From an uncultured Clostridia bacterium (GTDB lineage: Bacteria > Bacillota > Clostridia > Christensenellales > UBA1750): 55,371 nucleotides of DNA. The notes beneath the pieces are model-generated. The model was not told where the DNA came from. It worked only from the letters and a program-made list of their open reading frames with translations, and did no database searches. The position numbers and the translations under genes were made by a program. The DNA lies in the NCBI GenBank assembly GCA_947625765.1, contig CANQPP010000011.1, positions 1 through 55,371 on the forward strand, in the 5' to 3' direction. Positions 32,584-41,615 of this stretch are shown piece by piece; position 1 is the stretch's first letter; every line of letters starts with the position of its first letter.

Positions 32584-34260
32584 TTGACCTTTCTTGCCTC
32601 GATCGATGGTCAGCTTCTGAAGGCCATGATCCTAGAAGGCGCCGCCCTGCTGGAAAAGAATAAGCAGCGCATCGACGACCTGAACGTTTTTCCCGTTCCC
32701 GACGGGGACACGGGCACCAACATGTCGCTGACCATGGTCTCCGCCGTCAAGGAGCTGGTGAACGTGGACAGCGCCTCTGCCGGCGTGGTGGCCCAGGCCG
32801 TGGCGCGCGGCGCGCTCAAGGGCGCTCGCGGCAACTCCGGCGTCATACTTTCCCAGCTGTTCCGCGGCTTCTCCAAGGCCCTGGGCACGGCGGAGAAGAT
32901 CGACACGCCCCTGTTCGCCCAGGCCCTGGAGGCCAGCGTCGCGGTCGCCTATAAGGCCGTGATGAAGCCCAAGGAGGGCACCATACTGACCGTGGCCAAG
33001 GCCATGGCCGACAGCGCCCGCGAGGACGCCGAAAAGGGCCGCGACGTGTACACACTGATCGAGAACCTCCTGAGCAACGGCAACGAGATGCTCAAGAAGA
33101 CCCCCGATCTGCTGCCGGTCCTCAAACAGGCGGGCGTGGTGGACGCGGGCGGCGCGGGCCTTCTGACCATCTACCTAGGCTTCAAGATGGCCATCGACGG
33201 CGACGACAGCGTGGAGACCACGGAGCTGCTGAGCAAGATCACCGCGCTGCAGGGCCAGAACACCGTGAGCGCCGCGGCTGCGGGCAATCAGGACGCGGGC
33301 GAGGAGATCGAGTTCGGCTACTGCACCGAGACCTTCATCCGCAACCTGCACCCCGGCGTCACCCAGGAGAACGTCGACAAGCTGCGCGAGAAGCTGACGA
33401 AGATCGGCGACTGTGTGCTGGTGGTGGGCGACCTGGACGTGATCAAGGTCCACTGCCATTCCAACGACCCCGGCAAGGTGCTGCAGTACTGCTTAAAGCT
33501 GGGCGAGCTTTCCAACATCAAGGTGGACAACATGCGCGAGCAGCACCGCAGCCTCCTCGAGGAGACGGAAGGGATCAAGGAGCCCGCGCCCGTCTTTGAG
33601 AAGGAGACCGGCTTCGTGGCCGTGGCCGCGGGCGAGGGCATGGAAGCCCTGTTCCACGACCTGGCCGTGGACGAGGTGGTGCTGGGCGGACAGACCATGA
33701 ACCCCTCCGCGGACGACATCGCCCAGGCGGCCCGCCGCACCAAGGCGCGCAAGGTGTTCGTGCTGCCCAACAACCACAACATCATTTTGGCGGCCCAGCA
33801 GGCCAAGGAGCTGGTGGAGGAGCGGGAGCTGATCGTCATCCCCACCAAGACCATCCCGCAGGGCGTTTCCGCCATGATCGCCTACGTGCCCGACGTATCC
33901 GAGGAGGAGAACGTGCAGCGCATGACCGAGGCCGCCGGCAACGTCAAGACCGCCTCCGTCACCTACGCGGTGCGCGACTCCAACTTCGACGGCCGCGAGA
34001 TCCACGAGCACGACATTTTGGGACTGCTCGAGAACGACGTGGTGCTGGTGGGCGAGAACATCGAGGACGTGGCCATGGAGCTGCTGGGCAAGGCCGTGGA
34101 CGAGAACAGCGAGATGATCACCATGTTCTACGGCCAGGGCGTGGAGGACGCCCAGGCGGAGGCACTGCAGAAGAAGATACAGGCGAGCTACGACGGCTGC
34201 GACGTGGATATGCTCTCCGGCGGCCAGCCGCTGTACTACTACCTGTTCTCCGTGGAATAA
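32584..34260 (+). CDS. DAK2-domain protein, YloV/FakA-like fatty acid kinase
   Basis: A 558-residue protein. The N-terminal DhaL/DAK2 nucleotide-binding domain has NVFPVPDGDTGTNMSLT (metal-binding Asp cluster) and GARGNSGVILSQ. A central linker precedes a C-terminal DegV-related domain with YCTETFIRNL and GGQTMNPS. FakA phosphorylates fatty acids held by DegV/FakB proteins. A DegV-family gene occurs in the same window at 45667-46524, so both partners are present. The start is a TTG at 32584 with AGGAGGG upstream. Adjacent to the Asp23 and recG genes in the usual Firmicutes order. Confidence 0.93.
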   Translation: MTFLASIDGQLLKAMILEGAALLEKNKQRIDDLNVFPVPDGDTGTNMSLTMVSAVKELVNVDSASAGVVAQAVARGALKGARGNSGVILSQLFRGFSKALGTAEKIDTPLFAQALEASVAVAYKAVMKPKEGTILTVAKAMADSAREDAEKGRDVYTLIENLLSNGNEMLKKTPDLLPVLKQAGVVDAGGAGLLTIYLGFKMAIDGDDSVETTELLSKITALQGQNTVSAAAAGNQDAGEEIEFGYCTETFIRNLHPGVTQENVDKLREKLTKIGDCVLVVGDLDVIKVHCHSNDPGKVLQYCLKLGELSNIKVDNMREQHRSLLEETEGIKEPAPVFEKETGFVAVAAGEGMEALFHDLAVDEVVLGGQTMNPSADDIAQAARRTKARKVFVLPNNHNIILAAQQAKELVEERELIVIPTKTIPQGVSAMIAYVPDVSEEENVQRMTEAAGNVKTASVTYAVRDSNFDGREIHEHDILGLLENDVVLVGENIEDVAMELLGKAVDENSEMITMFYGQGVEDAQAEALQKKIQASYDGCDVDMLSGGQPLYYYLFSVE

Positions 34261-34351
34261 GAAGGCGTTAAAAGGAACCGATGCGGCGGCGCGGGGGAGA
34301 GAGGCTCCCTTCCGCGCCGCCCTTGACGTTTTAAGGGAGGCCATGAGCTAA

Positions 34352-36352
34352 ATGGACGCGGGCGGGATCGGCGCGCTCAAGGGCGTTGGAAAGGCGAGGC
34401 TGGAGGCCCTGCGGGCCGCGGGGATCGAGGATGTGCAGGACCTGCTCCTGCGCCTGCCGAAGGAGTATATCTTCTTTGACGAGCCCCGGCCTGTCTCGCG
34501 CGTTACCTGCGGCGAAAAGAACCTGCTCCGCGCCCGCATCTTGCAGCTGCGCACGGGGTTTTTCTCCGGCCGCGCCGTCACCACCGCCAAGCTCAGGGAC
34601 GCAAGCGGGGAGATCGAGGCGGTCTGGTTCAACCAGTCCTACCTGCAAAAGCAGCTGGAGATCGGCGAGGAGTGCTTCTTCTACGGCTACGTGCTGCGCA
34701 GGCCCGACGGCAGGCCCCGGCTCAACTGCCCGATGCGCTTTCCCGCAGATTCCAAGGGCATTCTGCCCCTGTATAAGCCCATCGACGGCGTGCCCCAGAA
34801 GCTGCTGCGCGACCTGGCTAAACAGGCGCTGGAAGGCAGCCGGGTGGAGGAGATACTGCCTGACTTCGTCCTGAGTGAGCACGGCCTGCCGGGGGCGCAG
34901 GAAGGCTTACACGACCTGCACTTTCCCCCCAGCCGCGAGGCGCTGAACAGGGCGCTGGCCCGGGCGGCGCTGCAGGACCTGCTCCTGTTCCAGCTGGCGG
35001 CCCTTTCCCAGAAGAAGAGCGCCCAGAAGGGGGCGGCCATGCAGACCGGCCGCGTCGTGGTGCAGCCGTTTTTGGACGCCCTGGGCTTCCCGCTCACGGG
35101 CGCGCAGGAGCGGGTGTTGGACGAAATATTGGGCGATATGGCCTCGGACACGCCCATGGCGCGCCTGGTAGAGGGCGATGTGGGCTGCGGCAAGACGGCG
35201 CTGGCCTTCGCGGCGCTGTACGCGGCCGTGCAGAACGGCTTCCAGGGCGCCTTGATGGCCCCCACGGAGGTTTTGGCCGGGCAGCACTACGACAGCGCCA
35301 AGGCCCTGCTGGAGCCGCTGGGCGTGCGCGTGGGGCTGCTGACGGGCTCCGTGCGGGCCAAGGAGCGCCGTCTCCTTTTGGAGGAGCTTAACAACGGCGA
35401 GCTGCAGCTGCTCATCGGCACGCACGCGCTCATCAGCGAGGGTGTGGTCTACCACCGCCTGGGGCTGGTGGTGACGGACGAGCAGCACCGCTTCGGCGTG
35501 CGCCAGCGGACGAATCTGGAGCGCAAGGGAAACGCGCCCCACGTGCTGGTGATGAGCGCCACGCCCATCCCGCGCACGCTGGCGCTGGTGCTGTACGCGG
35601 ACCTGTCCTTGTCCGTCGTGGACGAGCTGCCGCCGGGAAGGCAGCCGGTGCGCACGCGCCTGGTGCCCGAGAGCCGTCTGGAAGGGCTGTACGGTTTTTT
35701 GGACGGCGAGATGGAACGCGGGCGGCAGGCCTACGTGATCTGCCCGCTGGTGGAGGAGACCACGGAGATGGACGCCGCCGACGCGGAGCAGACTTGCGCG
35801 CTTTTGCAGAAGAAGCTGCCCAGGCGGCGGGTGGCGCTGCTCCACGGCCGGATGCCGGGCGCGAAGAAGGACGCGATCCTGCGCGCATTCGCCGCCGGGG
35901 AGCTGGACGCTCTGGTCTCCACCACGGTGATCGAGGTGGGCGTGAACGTGCCCAACGCCACGGTGATGGTGATCGAGAACGCGGAGCGCTTCGGCCTGGC
36001 CCAGCTGCACCAGCTGCGGGGCCGCGTGGGCAGGGGCGCGGAACAGAGCTGGTGCTTCCTTTTAGGCGAGAACAGCGAGCGGCTGCGCTTCCTCTGTTCG
36101 ACCAACGACGGCTTCGAGGTGGCCCGCAAGGACCTGGAGCTGCGCGGCCCCGGCGACTTTTTGGGCGTGCGCCAGCACGGCGCGCTGGACGAGGGGCTGC
36201 TGGAGCTGGCCGGGGACGGCAGGCTTTTGCAGAGCTCCCGCGAGGCGGCAGAGCGTGTGCTGGCGGACCCTCAGGAGGAACAGAACGCGAGGCTGCTCAA
36301 GTACGCCCGCGGCTACATGGAGGCCAAGGGCTACGTGTTCTCGCAGAATTAG
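34352..36352 (+). CDS. recG: ATP-dependent DNA helicase RecG
   Basis: A 666-residue superfamily 2 helicase that reverses stalled forks and processes branched DNA. The N-terminal wedge/OB domain is about 1-160. The motor has Walker A EGDVGCGKTALAFAAL, the DEQH box VVTDEQHRFGVRQR, motif III MSATPIPRTLAL, and the C-terminal motifs TTVIEVGVNVPNA and QLHQLRGRVGRG. Length is normal. The ATG at 34352 has AAGGGAGG upstream. It follows the DAK2 gene after 91 bases. Confidence 0.97.
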   Translation: MDAGGIGALKGVGKARLEALRAAGIEDVQDLLLRLPKEYIFFDEPRPVSRVTCGEKNLLRARILQLRTGFFSGRAVTTAKLRDASGEIEAVWFNQSYLQKQLEIGEECFFYGYVLRRPDGRPRLNCPMRFPADSKGILPLYKPIDGVPQKLLRDLAKQALEGSRVEEILPDFVLSEHGLPGAQEGLHDLHFPPSREALNRALARAALQDLLLFQLAALSQKKSAQKGAAMQTGRVVVQPFLDALGFPLTGAQERVLDEILGDMASDTPMARLVEGDVGCGKTALAFAALYAAVQNGFQGALMAPTEVLAGQHYDSAKALLEPLGVRVGLLTGSVRAKERRLLLEELNNGELQLLIGTHALISEGVVYHRLGLVVTDEQHRFGVRQRTNLERKGNAPHVLVMSATPIPRTLALVLYADLSLSVVDELPPGRQPVRTRLVPESRLEGLYGFLDGEMERGRQAYVICPLVEETTEMDAADAEQTCALLQKKLPRRRVALLHGRMPGAKKDAILRAFAAGELDALVSTTVIEVGVNVPNATVMVIENAERFGLAQLHQLRGRVGRGAEQSWCFLLGENSERLRFLCSTNDGFEVARKDLELRGPGDFLGVRQHGALDEGLLELAGDGRLLQSSREAAERVLADPQEEQNARLLKYARGYMEAKGYVFSQN

Positions 36353-36368
36353 AACGGGCAGACGCAAT

Positions 36369-36397
36369 TTGACTTTTGCCGCCGCCCGTGCTAGGAT
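36369..36397 (+). promoter_or_regulatory. Sigma-A promoter of the PHP-domain gene
   Basis: TTGACT (36369-36374), 17-base spacer, TAGGAT (36392-36397). Confidence 0.65.
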
Positions 36398-36470
36398 GAA
36401 AGGCGGAAAAAAGAAGGCGGGCACCTTTGCAAAGAGAAGGTCCGCCGGGCAGCGAAGGAGCGACCCTTTT

Positions 36471-37169
36471 ATGGAAAGGTACCTATACGAAACGCACATG
36501 CACACCTCCCAGGCCAGCGCCTGCGCCCATTCCACGGGCGCGGAGATGGCCAGGGCCTACAAGGAGAAGGGCTATACCGGCGTCATCATCACCGACCACT
36601 TTTACAACGGCAACACCGCCGTGCCGAGGGAATGGCCCTGGGACCAATGGGTGGAAGGCTTCTGCAAGGGCTACGAGGACGCCAAGCGGGAGGGAGATAA
36701 GATCGGCCTGCAGGTGTTTTTCGGCTGGGAATACGCCGACCACGGCCCGGAGTTCCTGACCTACGGCCTGGGCAAGGACTTCCTGCTGGCCCACCCGGAC
36801 ATGGTCACCTGGCCCATCGAGCGCTACTTCCAGGTGGTGAAGGAGGCGGGCGGCTTCCTGGTGCAGGCCCATCCCTACCGCCGCGCCTCCTACATCAAGG
36901 AGGTGCGCACCTACGAGAAGTACGTGGACGGCATCGAGGTGCAGAACATCGGCAACTCCGACGTGCAGTTCGACCTGGACGCCATGCGCCTGGCGCAGGA
37001 GAACGGCCTCTACCAGACCGCTGGTTCCGACGAGCACGACCACAGGCGCTTCCGGGGCGGCGGCATGGCCTTCCCGAGGAAGCTCGAGGACATCGACGAC
37101 TTCGTGCGGGCGGTCAAGGAGAGAAAGTTCGAGTTCGTGCGGCCCTTCGGCGTGCCCAATCCCTTCTAA
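36471..37169 (+). CDS. PHP-domain phosphoesterase-like protein
   Basis: A 232-residue PHP-fold protein. Metal-binding motifs: HMHTSQASACAH at the N-terminus, VIITDHFYNGN, FFGWEYADHG, LVQAHPYR and GSDEHD near the C-terminus. These fit the trinuclear-metal site of PHP phosphoesterases such as RNase/3',5'-nucleoside bisphosphate phosphatases or histidinol phosphatase, but the true substrate is unknown. The ATG at 36471 is used because GAAGGAG lies upstream and a promoter is found in the gap; an upstream in-frame start inside recG is rejected. Confidence 0.82.
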   Translation: MERYLYETHMHTSQASACAHSTGAEMARAYKEKGYTGVIITDHFYNGNTAVPREWPWDQWVEGFCKGYEDAKREGDKIGLQVFFGWEYADHGPEFLTYGLGKDFLLAHPDMVTWPIERYFQVVKEAGGFLVQAHPYRRASYIKEVRTYEKYVDGIEVQNIGNSDVQFDLDAMRLAQENGLYQTAGSDEHDHRRFRGGGMAFPRKLEDIDDFVRAVKERKFEFVRPFGVPNPF

Positions 37170-37264
37170 AGACCCGTTTTTCCGCTGCGCTTTGGTTCTG
37201 CAAGCGCCGTCCCCTTCGTATATATGGAACATGCCTTTGGCGTGGGAAGGGGATGGCGTTTTTT

Positions 37265-37678
37265 ATGAGGAAACGCGCGCGCGGGAAGCGGGGCGGCGCA
37301 GGGGAAGGACTGCGCCTGCTGGAAGGACTCGGCATCAGCGTCGGGGTGAGCGCGGCGGCCATCGTGCTGTTCGCCCTGCTGATCCTCTGGCTGGACTTGG
37401 GCGAGGACTGCATCGCGCCGGTGAACCAGTTCATCAAGGTGGGCTCGATCCTCTCCGGCACGCTCTTTGCCTGCCACGGGCCGCTGAAGGGCTACCGGGC
37501 GGGGCCGCTGCTGGGCCTCCTATACATGGCGCTGGGCGTGGGGCTTTACTGCGCCTTCGACGGCAGGCTGCTGCCTATGACCGTCATCGCGGGGGACCTG
37601 GGCCTTGGCGCGGCGGCGGGGCTGCTGTCCGGCCTGCTGGCCTCCACGATGAAGAAGGACGCCGCGGCGGGTGCCTGA
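37265..37678 (+). CDS. TIGR04086-family membrane protein
   Basis: A 137-residue protein with about four hydrophobic segments (roughly 22-45, 55-75, 80-100 and 108-128). The pattern with LVGSILSGTLFACHG-like text (here KVGSILSGTLFACHGPLKG) and GLLYMALGVG fits the TIGR04086 family, which is common in Clostridia and of unknown function. The ATG at 37265 gives good spacing from GGAAGGGG; the ATG at 37253 abuts that site. A terminator follows. Confidence 0.72.
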   Translation: MRKRARGKRGGAGEGLRLLEGLGISVGVSAAAIVLFALLILWLDLGEDCIAPVNQFIKVGSILSGTLFACHGPLKGYRAGPLLGLLYMALGVGLYCAFDGRLLPMTVIAGDLGLGAAAGLLSGLLASTMKKDAAAGA

Positions 37679-37696
37679 TGCCTGCAACAAAAAGAG

Positions 37697-37726
37697 AGAA
37701 AGCCTCATCGCAAAATGGGGCTTTCT
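37697..37726 (+). terminator. Terminator of the TIGR04086 gene
   Basis: An eight-base stem AGAAAGCC (37697-37704) with GGCTTTCT (37719-37726), followed by TTTT. Confidence 0.55.
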
Positions 37727-37763
37727 TTTTGTCCGTTTCCCGTGCTATGATAGGGAAAACGGG

Positions 37764-38255
37764 TCACAGGGACAGCAGCTGCGGGACCTTGCCGCAGAGC
37801 GGGAGGAAGCGCTTAAAGAACATCTCCCCCTCCAGGACCACCGTTTCGGCGGGGTCTAAAGGATGGAAACAGAGGGAAGGCGCCGCGAGCAGGTCGCCGT
37901 CCACCAGCAGGGAGACATCCTTCGCCGTGGGTAGGCAGAGCGCCAGGGCGCTGACCGCGCCGGGCCTTGCGCCGAGCAAGGCGTATAGTTCCTCCGTGCC
38001 GCCCAGCTGCAGGCGGGACGAGCCCGCCTGCCGGGACACCTGCGGGGCGGAAAAGCGCTTCTCCGGCGACAGCAGGAGCAGGCAGCGCCGCCCGCCGCCC
38101 CGGGGCGAGAGGAACAGGTTCTTGGGGTACACGGCGTTTAGAGGCGCGGTGAGGGAGATGCAGTCGTCCATGCCGCGCACGGGCTCGTGGGAGAGCAGGC
38201 GGAAGGGCAGGGCGTTTTGCTTTAAGAACGACAGGATCGTTTCGCGGCCGTCCAT
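37764..38255 (-). CDS. YbaK/ProX-type aminoacyl-tRNA deacylase (ProRS-associated domain)
   Basis: A 163-residue single-domain protein of the YbaK/INS family. Marks include SHEPVRGMDD near the N-terminus, YPKNLFLSPR, the LGARPGAVSALAL segment and FHPLDPAETVVLEGEMFFKRFL near the C-terminus. Free-standing members hydrolyse mischarged tRNAs (for example Ala-tRNA-Pro), which protects translation accuracy. The start is the ATG at 38255. It is divergent from the acetamidase gene. Confidence 0.85.
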   Translation of the reverse strand: MDGRETILSFLKQNALPFRLLSHEPVRGMDDCISLTAPLNAVYPKNLFLSPRGGGRRCLLLLSPEKRFSAPQVSRQAGSSRLQLGGTEELYALLGARPGAVSALALCLPTAKDVSLLVDGDLLAAPSLCFHPLDPAETVVLEGEMFFKRFLPLCGKVPQLLSL

Positions 38256-38327
38256 GAAGTCTCGCCTCCTGTTGGGGCAGAAATATTCCTAAATACAAAA
38301 ATACCACAGACAGGGAGGAAAGTACAG

Positions 38328-39212
38328 ATGCTGGAGTTTTCGTCCGAGCGATATTTCAGGGAGTTCAGCGAAGGGCTCAAGCCCATCGCGGAGCTGCCCC
38401 TGGGAGAAAAGGTGCGCATCCACACGCAGGACTGCTACACCGGCCAGATCGGCCGCGACGGCAGCGAGGGGCCCAGCATGGGCCCGAACCCGGCCACGGG
38501 GCCCTTCTACATCCCCGGCGCGGAGAAGGGGGACACGCTGGCCGTCCGCATACTGCACATCGGCCTGCCGGAATACGGCTGCATGCGCGTCTACCCGGAC
38601 AGCTCCATCGGCGCGATGGGCGAGGTGATCACGAGGCGCGAGGTGCAGGTGCTGCCCATCCAGGACGGGTATGCGCTGCTGGACGGCGTGCGCGTGCCGC
38701 TTCGGCCCATGATCGGCGTGATCGGCGTGGCCCCGGCGGATGGGCTCACCATCGACAACGACACGCCGGGCAAGCACGGCGGCAACATGGACGACAACCG
38801 CATCGGCGAGGGGGCCACGGTCTACCTGCCCGTTTCCGTCCCCGGCGCGCTGTTCGGCCTGGGCGATCTGCACGCGCAGATGGGCGACGGCGAGGTGGCC
38901 ATCTGCGGCCTGGAGATCGCGGGGTCCGTGGACCTGGAGCTGTCCCTCATCAAGGGCAGACAGGAGAGCTGGCCCGTGGTGGAGCGGGACGGCGGCTTTT
39001 CCGTGAACTGTTCGGCGGGGACGCTGGACGAGGCCGCGTACCTTTCCCGCTATGCGCTGCATGCCTTCATCAGGAGGCGGACGAGCCTTAGCCCTGAGCA
39101 CATCGCGATGCTGCAGAGCCTGGTGTGCGACCTGTCCGTCTGCCAGATCGTGGACCCGCTGGTCACGGTGCGCATGGCGCTGCGGCCGGGCGTACTGGAT
39201 ATCGCGTTCTGA
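38328..39212 (+). CDS. Acetamidase/formamidase-family hydrolase
   Basis: A 294-residue protein of the FmdA/AmdA family, metal-dependent amidases that release ammonia from formamide, acetamide or related small amides. Visible family text: QDCYTGQI, NPATGPFYIPGAEKGDTLAV, GVIGVAPA, TPGKHGGNMDDN (likely metal ligands) and LGDLHAQMGDGEV. Length is close to the short bacterial type. The ATG at 38328 has AGGGAGG upstream. A single gene; no amide transporter is adjacent. Confidence 0.9.
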   Translation: MLEFSSERYFREFSEGLKPIAELPLGEKVRIHTQDCYTGQIGRDGSEGPSMGPNPATGPFYIPGAEKGDTLAVRILHIGLPEYGCMRVYPDSSIGAMGEVITRREVQVLPIQDGYALLDGVRVPLRPMIGVIGVAPADGLTIDNDTPGKHGGNMDDNRIGEGATVYLPVSVPGALFGLGDLHAQMGDGEVAICGLEIAGSVDLELSLIKGRQESWPVVERDGGFSVNCSAGTLDEAAYLSRYALHAFIRRRTSLSPEHIAMLQSLVCDLSVCQIVDPLVTVRMALRPGVLDIAF

Positions 39213-39257
39213 CGGGAAAAGGCGGCATTTGCCGCTTCACAGCTATCCAACTCAACA

Positions 39258-39304
39258 GGACCGCCGCTCACAGGCCTAGCCAGGCGGGCAGCGGTCCCCT
39301 TTTG
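39258..39304 (+). terminator. Probable terminator of the acetamidase gene
   Basis: GGACCGC (39258-39264) pairs with GCGGTCC (39291-39297), followed by CCTTTT. Confidence 0.5.
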
Positions 39305-39466
39305 CCCTGATCCCATTTCTGCGAAAAATGGGGGAATGTGGGGCAAGACGATGAGATTTCCCGGAAATGGTGCCCAAAATCGAAGAAAAATTATTGCAAA
39401 ATGGATAGGGAGTGGTTTCAAAACTGCTAAATTTCACCTTCTGAACCACGAGCGGGGCTTGTACAC

Positions 39467-39495
39467 TTGCGGCCGTGCCTTCCCGGTGCTACAAT
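39467..39495 (+). promoter_or_regulatory. Sigma-A promoter of the lipoprotein gene
   Basis: TTGCGG (39467-39472), 17-base spacer, TACAAT (39490-39495). Confidence 0.6.
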
Positions 39496-39573
39496 ACCGA
39501 AAAGGGGGAAAATAAGGCAAGTTCTCCCAGGATCCTTTTTTTCCAGACCGGCTCCAAGAACAGGAGGCGAACC

Positions 39574-40530
39574 ATGAAAAAAGCATGTATCCTGTGTCTT
39601 ACGCTGCTCCTGCTGCTCACGGGCTGCTCGCGGCGCAACCAGACCAGGGTGATCCCCATTGCGACGCTGTCGCCGACGCGTCCCCCGGTGGAAACGCCCG
39701 CTCCCGGGGACGACCAGATCACGGCGCCCGAGGAAAGCGCGGGCACGGACGAGCAGACGCCGACCGTGGACGAAAACTCCCTCTCCGGGCGCTTCGCCCC
39801 GCCGGAGGGCTATTCCCGCCAGTTCGCCCAGGACAGCAGCTTCGCCACGTTCCTCCGGCAGTATCCGCTGGCGGAGGAAGGGGCGGCCGTCAAGCTCTAC
39901 AACGGCGAGACCCGCTCGGACGCGGGCGCGGCCGCCGTGCTCAACATCACCTTGAGCGACAAAAACCACGAGGGCCCCGCGGGGGCCATGGCCAGGCTGC
40001 TGGCCGAGTACTTCTATTCCGCCGCCCGCTATTCCTCCATCAGCTTCACGCTGGGCGCGCAGTTCGACTTCGGCTTTGAGCGCTGGAGCGAGGGCAAGCT
40101 GCTGGAGGTGGACGGCAACACCGTCCGCTGGAAGGACGGCGGCAACGAAGGGACGAGCGCCGAGAACTTCACCGCGTATTTGAACGCCCTGTTCCGCTAC
40201 ATCTCCGTGGACACGCTCAAGAAGGATTTAGAGCAGATCACCGACCCGGACGGCACGCCCATACAGGTGGGCGACATCTTCATCGGCGAGGACAGCCAGC
40301 AGCGCGCCAGCTGCGCCATGGTCGCGGACATCGCCGTGGACGACGTGAGCGGCAAGACGGTGATGCTGCTCATCGAGGGCGGCGCGCCCGCCCAGCAGGC
40401 CCACGTGATGGAAAACGGGACGGATGCGGCCCTGTCGCCCTGGTACGCCTGCGACTTCGAGCACACGCTCACCACGCCGGACGCCAAGTACGACATCGAG
40501 CAGAGGTACCGCCCCAAAGCCCTCAACTAA
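39574..40530 (+). CDS. Putative lipoprotein, function unknown
   Basis: A 318-residue protein with a short lipoprotein signal peptide (MKKACILCLTLLLLLTGC; lipid-bearing Cys at 18). A Pro/Thr-rich linker follows. The mature domain ends with a region about metabolically neutral in composition that includes PIQVGDIFIGEDSQQRAS and HTLTTPDAKYDIEQRYRP. The GDIFI stretch and repeated mentions of Gly-rich turns suggest a beta-rich C-terminal domain; no family is recognised. The ATG at 39574 has AGGAGG upstream. It sits alone with its own promoter. Confidence 0.7.
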   Translation: MKKACILCLTLLLLLTGCSRRNQTRVIPIATLSPTRPPVETPAPGDDQITAPEESAGTDEQTPTVDENSLSGRFAPPEGYSRQFAQDSSFATFLRQYPLAEEGAAVKLYNGETRSDAGAAAVLNITLSDKNHEGPAGAMARLLAEYFYSAARYSSISFTLGAQFDFGFERWSEGKLLEVDGNTVRWKDGGNEGTSAENFTAYLNALFRYISVDTLKKDLEQITDPDGTPIQVGDIFIGEDSQQRASCAMVADIAVDDVSGKTVMLLIEGGAPAQQAHVMENGTDAALSPWYACDFEHTLTTPDAKYDIEQRYRPKALN

Positions 40531-40547
40531 GGAAAGCGTAAAAATCC

Positions 40548-40576
40548 TTGCAAGGGGAAAAAAGCTGCGGTAAAAT
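40548..40576 (+). promoter_or_regulatory. Sigma-A promoter of the PfkB kinase gene
   Basis: TTGCAA (40548-40553), 17-base spacer, TAAAAT (40571-40576). Confidence 0.65.
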
Positions 40577-40611
40577 AGGGAGAGCCTTTTCGTATGGAAG
40601 GGACTCTCCCT
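40577..40611 (+). other. Hairpin at the start of the PfkB kinase leader
   Basis: AGGGAGAG (40577-40584) pairs with CTCTCCCT (40604-40611), directly after the -10, so it forms the very 5' end of the transcript. No T-run follows; it may be a 5' stabilising stem. Confidence 0.5.
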
Positions 40612-40663
40612 TATCCGTTTTGTATGGGGAAGGGAAAAGAAAGACAACGGGGGGAATGCGGCC

Positions 40664-41593
40664 GTGCAGCGCATCACGGGCGTGGCTTTGAATCCCTGCA
40701 TCGACAAGACCGTGGAGATCGACGCCTTTACCTACGGCGGCATGAACCGCATCCGCTTCAGTCGCGCGGACGGCTCCGGCAAGGGCGTGAACGTGGCCCT
40801 GTGCGCCAGGGCGCTGGGCTTTGAGGCCGCCTGCACGGGCTTTTTGGGGGAGGACAACGGGCTGATCGAAACGCGCCTGCAGAACGCGGGCGTGGACTTC
40901 CGCTTTGCCCGGACGAAAGGCGCGGTGCGCACGAACCTCAAGCTGTTCGACCGCAGCACGCAGCGCATCACCGAGATCAACGAGAGCGGCGTTTCCCCGG
41001 AGAAAGAGCAGCTGCGGGAGCTGGAAGGGCTGGTGGAGGAGTACGCCCATGTTTCCTCCGTGCTGGTGTTCACGGGCTCCCTGCCGCCCGGCATGCCGGA
41101 GGATACCTACGCGCACCTTATGGAGATCGCCTCCCCGTACTGCGACTGCGTGCTGGACGCCGAGGGCGAGAAACTGCGGCTGGGGCTGCCCCTGCGCCCC
41201 CTGCTGGTAAAGCCCAACAGCTATGAGCTGGAGATGCTCGCGGGCCGGCCGCTGGGCGGCCTTGGCGAGATACGCGCGGCGGCGGAGGAACTGCTGAAGG
41301 CGGGCGCCCGGATGGTCGCTGTCTCCATGGGGAGCGACGGGGCCATGCTGGTCTCAGGGGACGAGGCCTGGTACGCGCCCTGCGTGCCCGTGACCGTGCG
41401 CTCCACCGTCGGCGCGGGGGATTCCATGGTAGTCGGCCTGCTCTGCGGCATCCTGCAGGGCGCGCCCCTGTCCGAAACGCTGCGCATGGGCGCGGCGGCG
41501 GGCACGGCGGCCGTGGTGACGGAGGGAACGGAACTGTTCGACCGAAAAGGGTTCGATGAGATGCTGCCGCGCGTGCGCGTGGAGCGGCTTTAA
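40664..41593 (+). CDS. pfkB: PfkB-family hexose kinase (1-phosphofructokinase type)
   Basis: A 309-residue ribokinase-fold enzyme of the 1-phosphofructokinase/tagatose-6-phosphate kinase group: VALNPCIDKTVEID at the N-terminus, the GSGKGVNVALCARALG block, VFTGSLPPGMPEDTY and the C-terminal STVGAGDSMVVGLLCG with the catalytic Asp of GAGD. It would phosphorylate fructose 1-phosphate or a related sugar phosphate. No PTS gene or fruR regulator is adjacent, so the exact substrate is open. The start is a GTG at 40664 preceded by GGGGGG. Confidence 0.85.
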   Translation: MQRITGVALNPCIDKTVEIDAFTYGGMNRIRFSRADGSGKGVNVALCARALGFEAACTGFLGEDNGLIETRLQNAGVDFRFARTKGAVRTNLKLFDRSTQRITEINESGVSPEKEQLRELEGLVEEYAHVSSVLVFTGSLPPGMPEDTYAHLMEIASPYCDCVLDAEGEKLRLGLPLRPLLVKPNSYELEMLAGRPLGGLGEIRAAAEELLKAGARMVAVSMGSDGAMLVSGDEAWYAPCVPVTVRSTVGAGDSMVVGLLCGILQGAPLSETLRMGAAAGTAAVVTEGTELFDRKGFDEMLPRVRVERL

Positions 41594-41615
41594 TGTGAGG
41601 GGGAGCTTGCAGAAT

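Larger units (their letters stand above)
39213..39573. other. Intergenic region before the second lipoprotein gene
   Basis: This 361-base gap holds a probable terminator of the acetamidase gene (39258-39304) and the promoter of the lipoprotein gene (39467-39495). No gene is seen in the AT-rich middle part. Confidence 0.55.

Noticed and set aside
34285-34321. GC-rich hairpin between the DAK2 gene and recG
   Set aside because: The stem is good, but no T-run follows at once, so a terminator is not supported.
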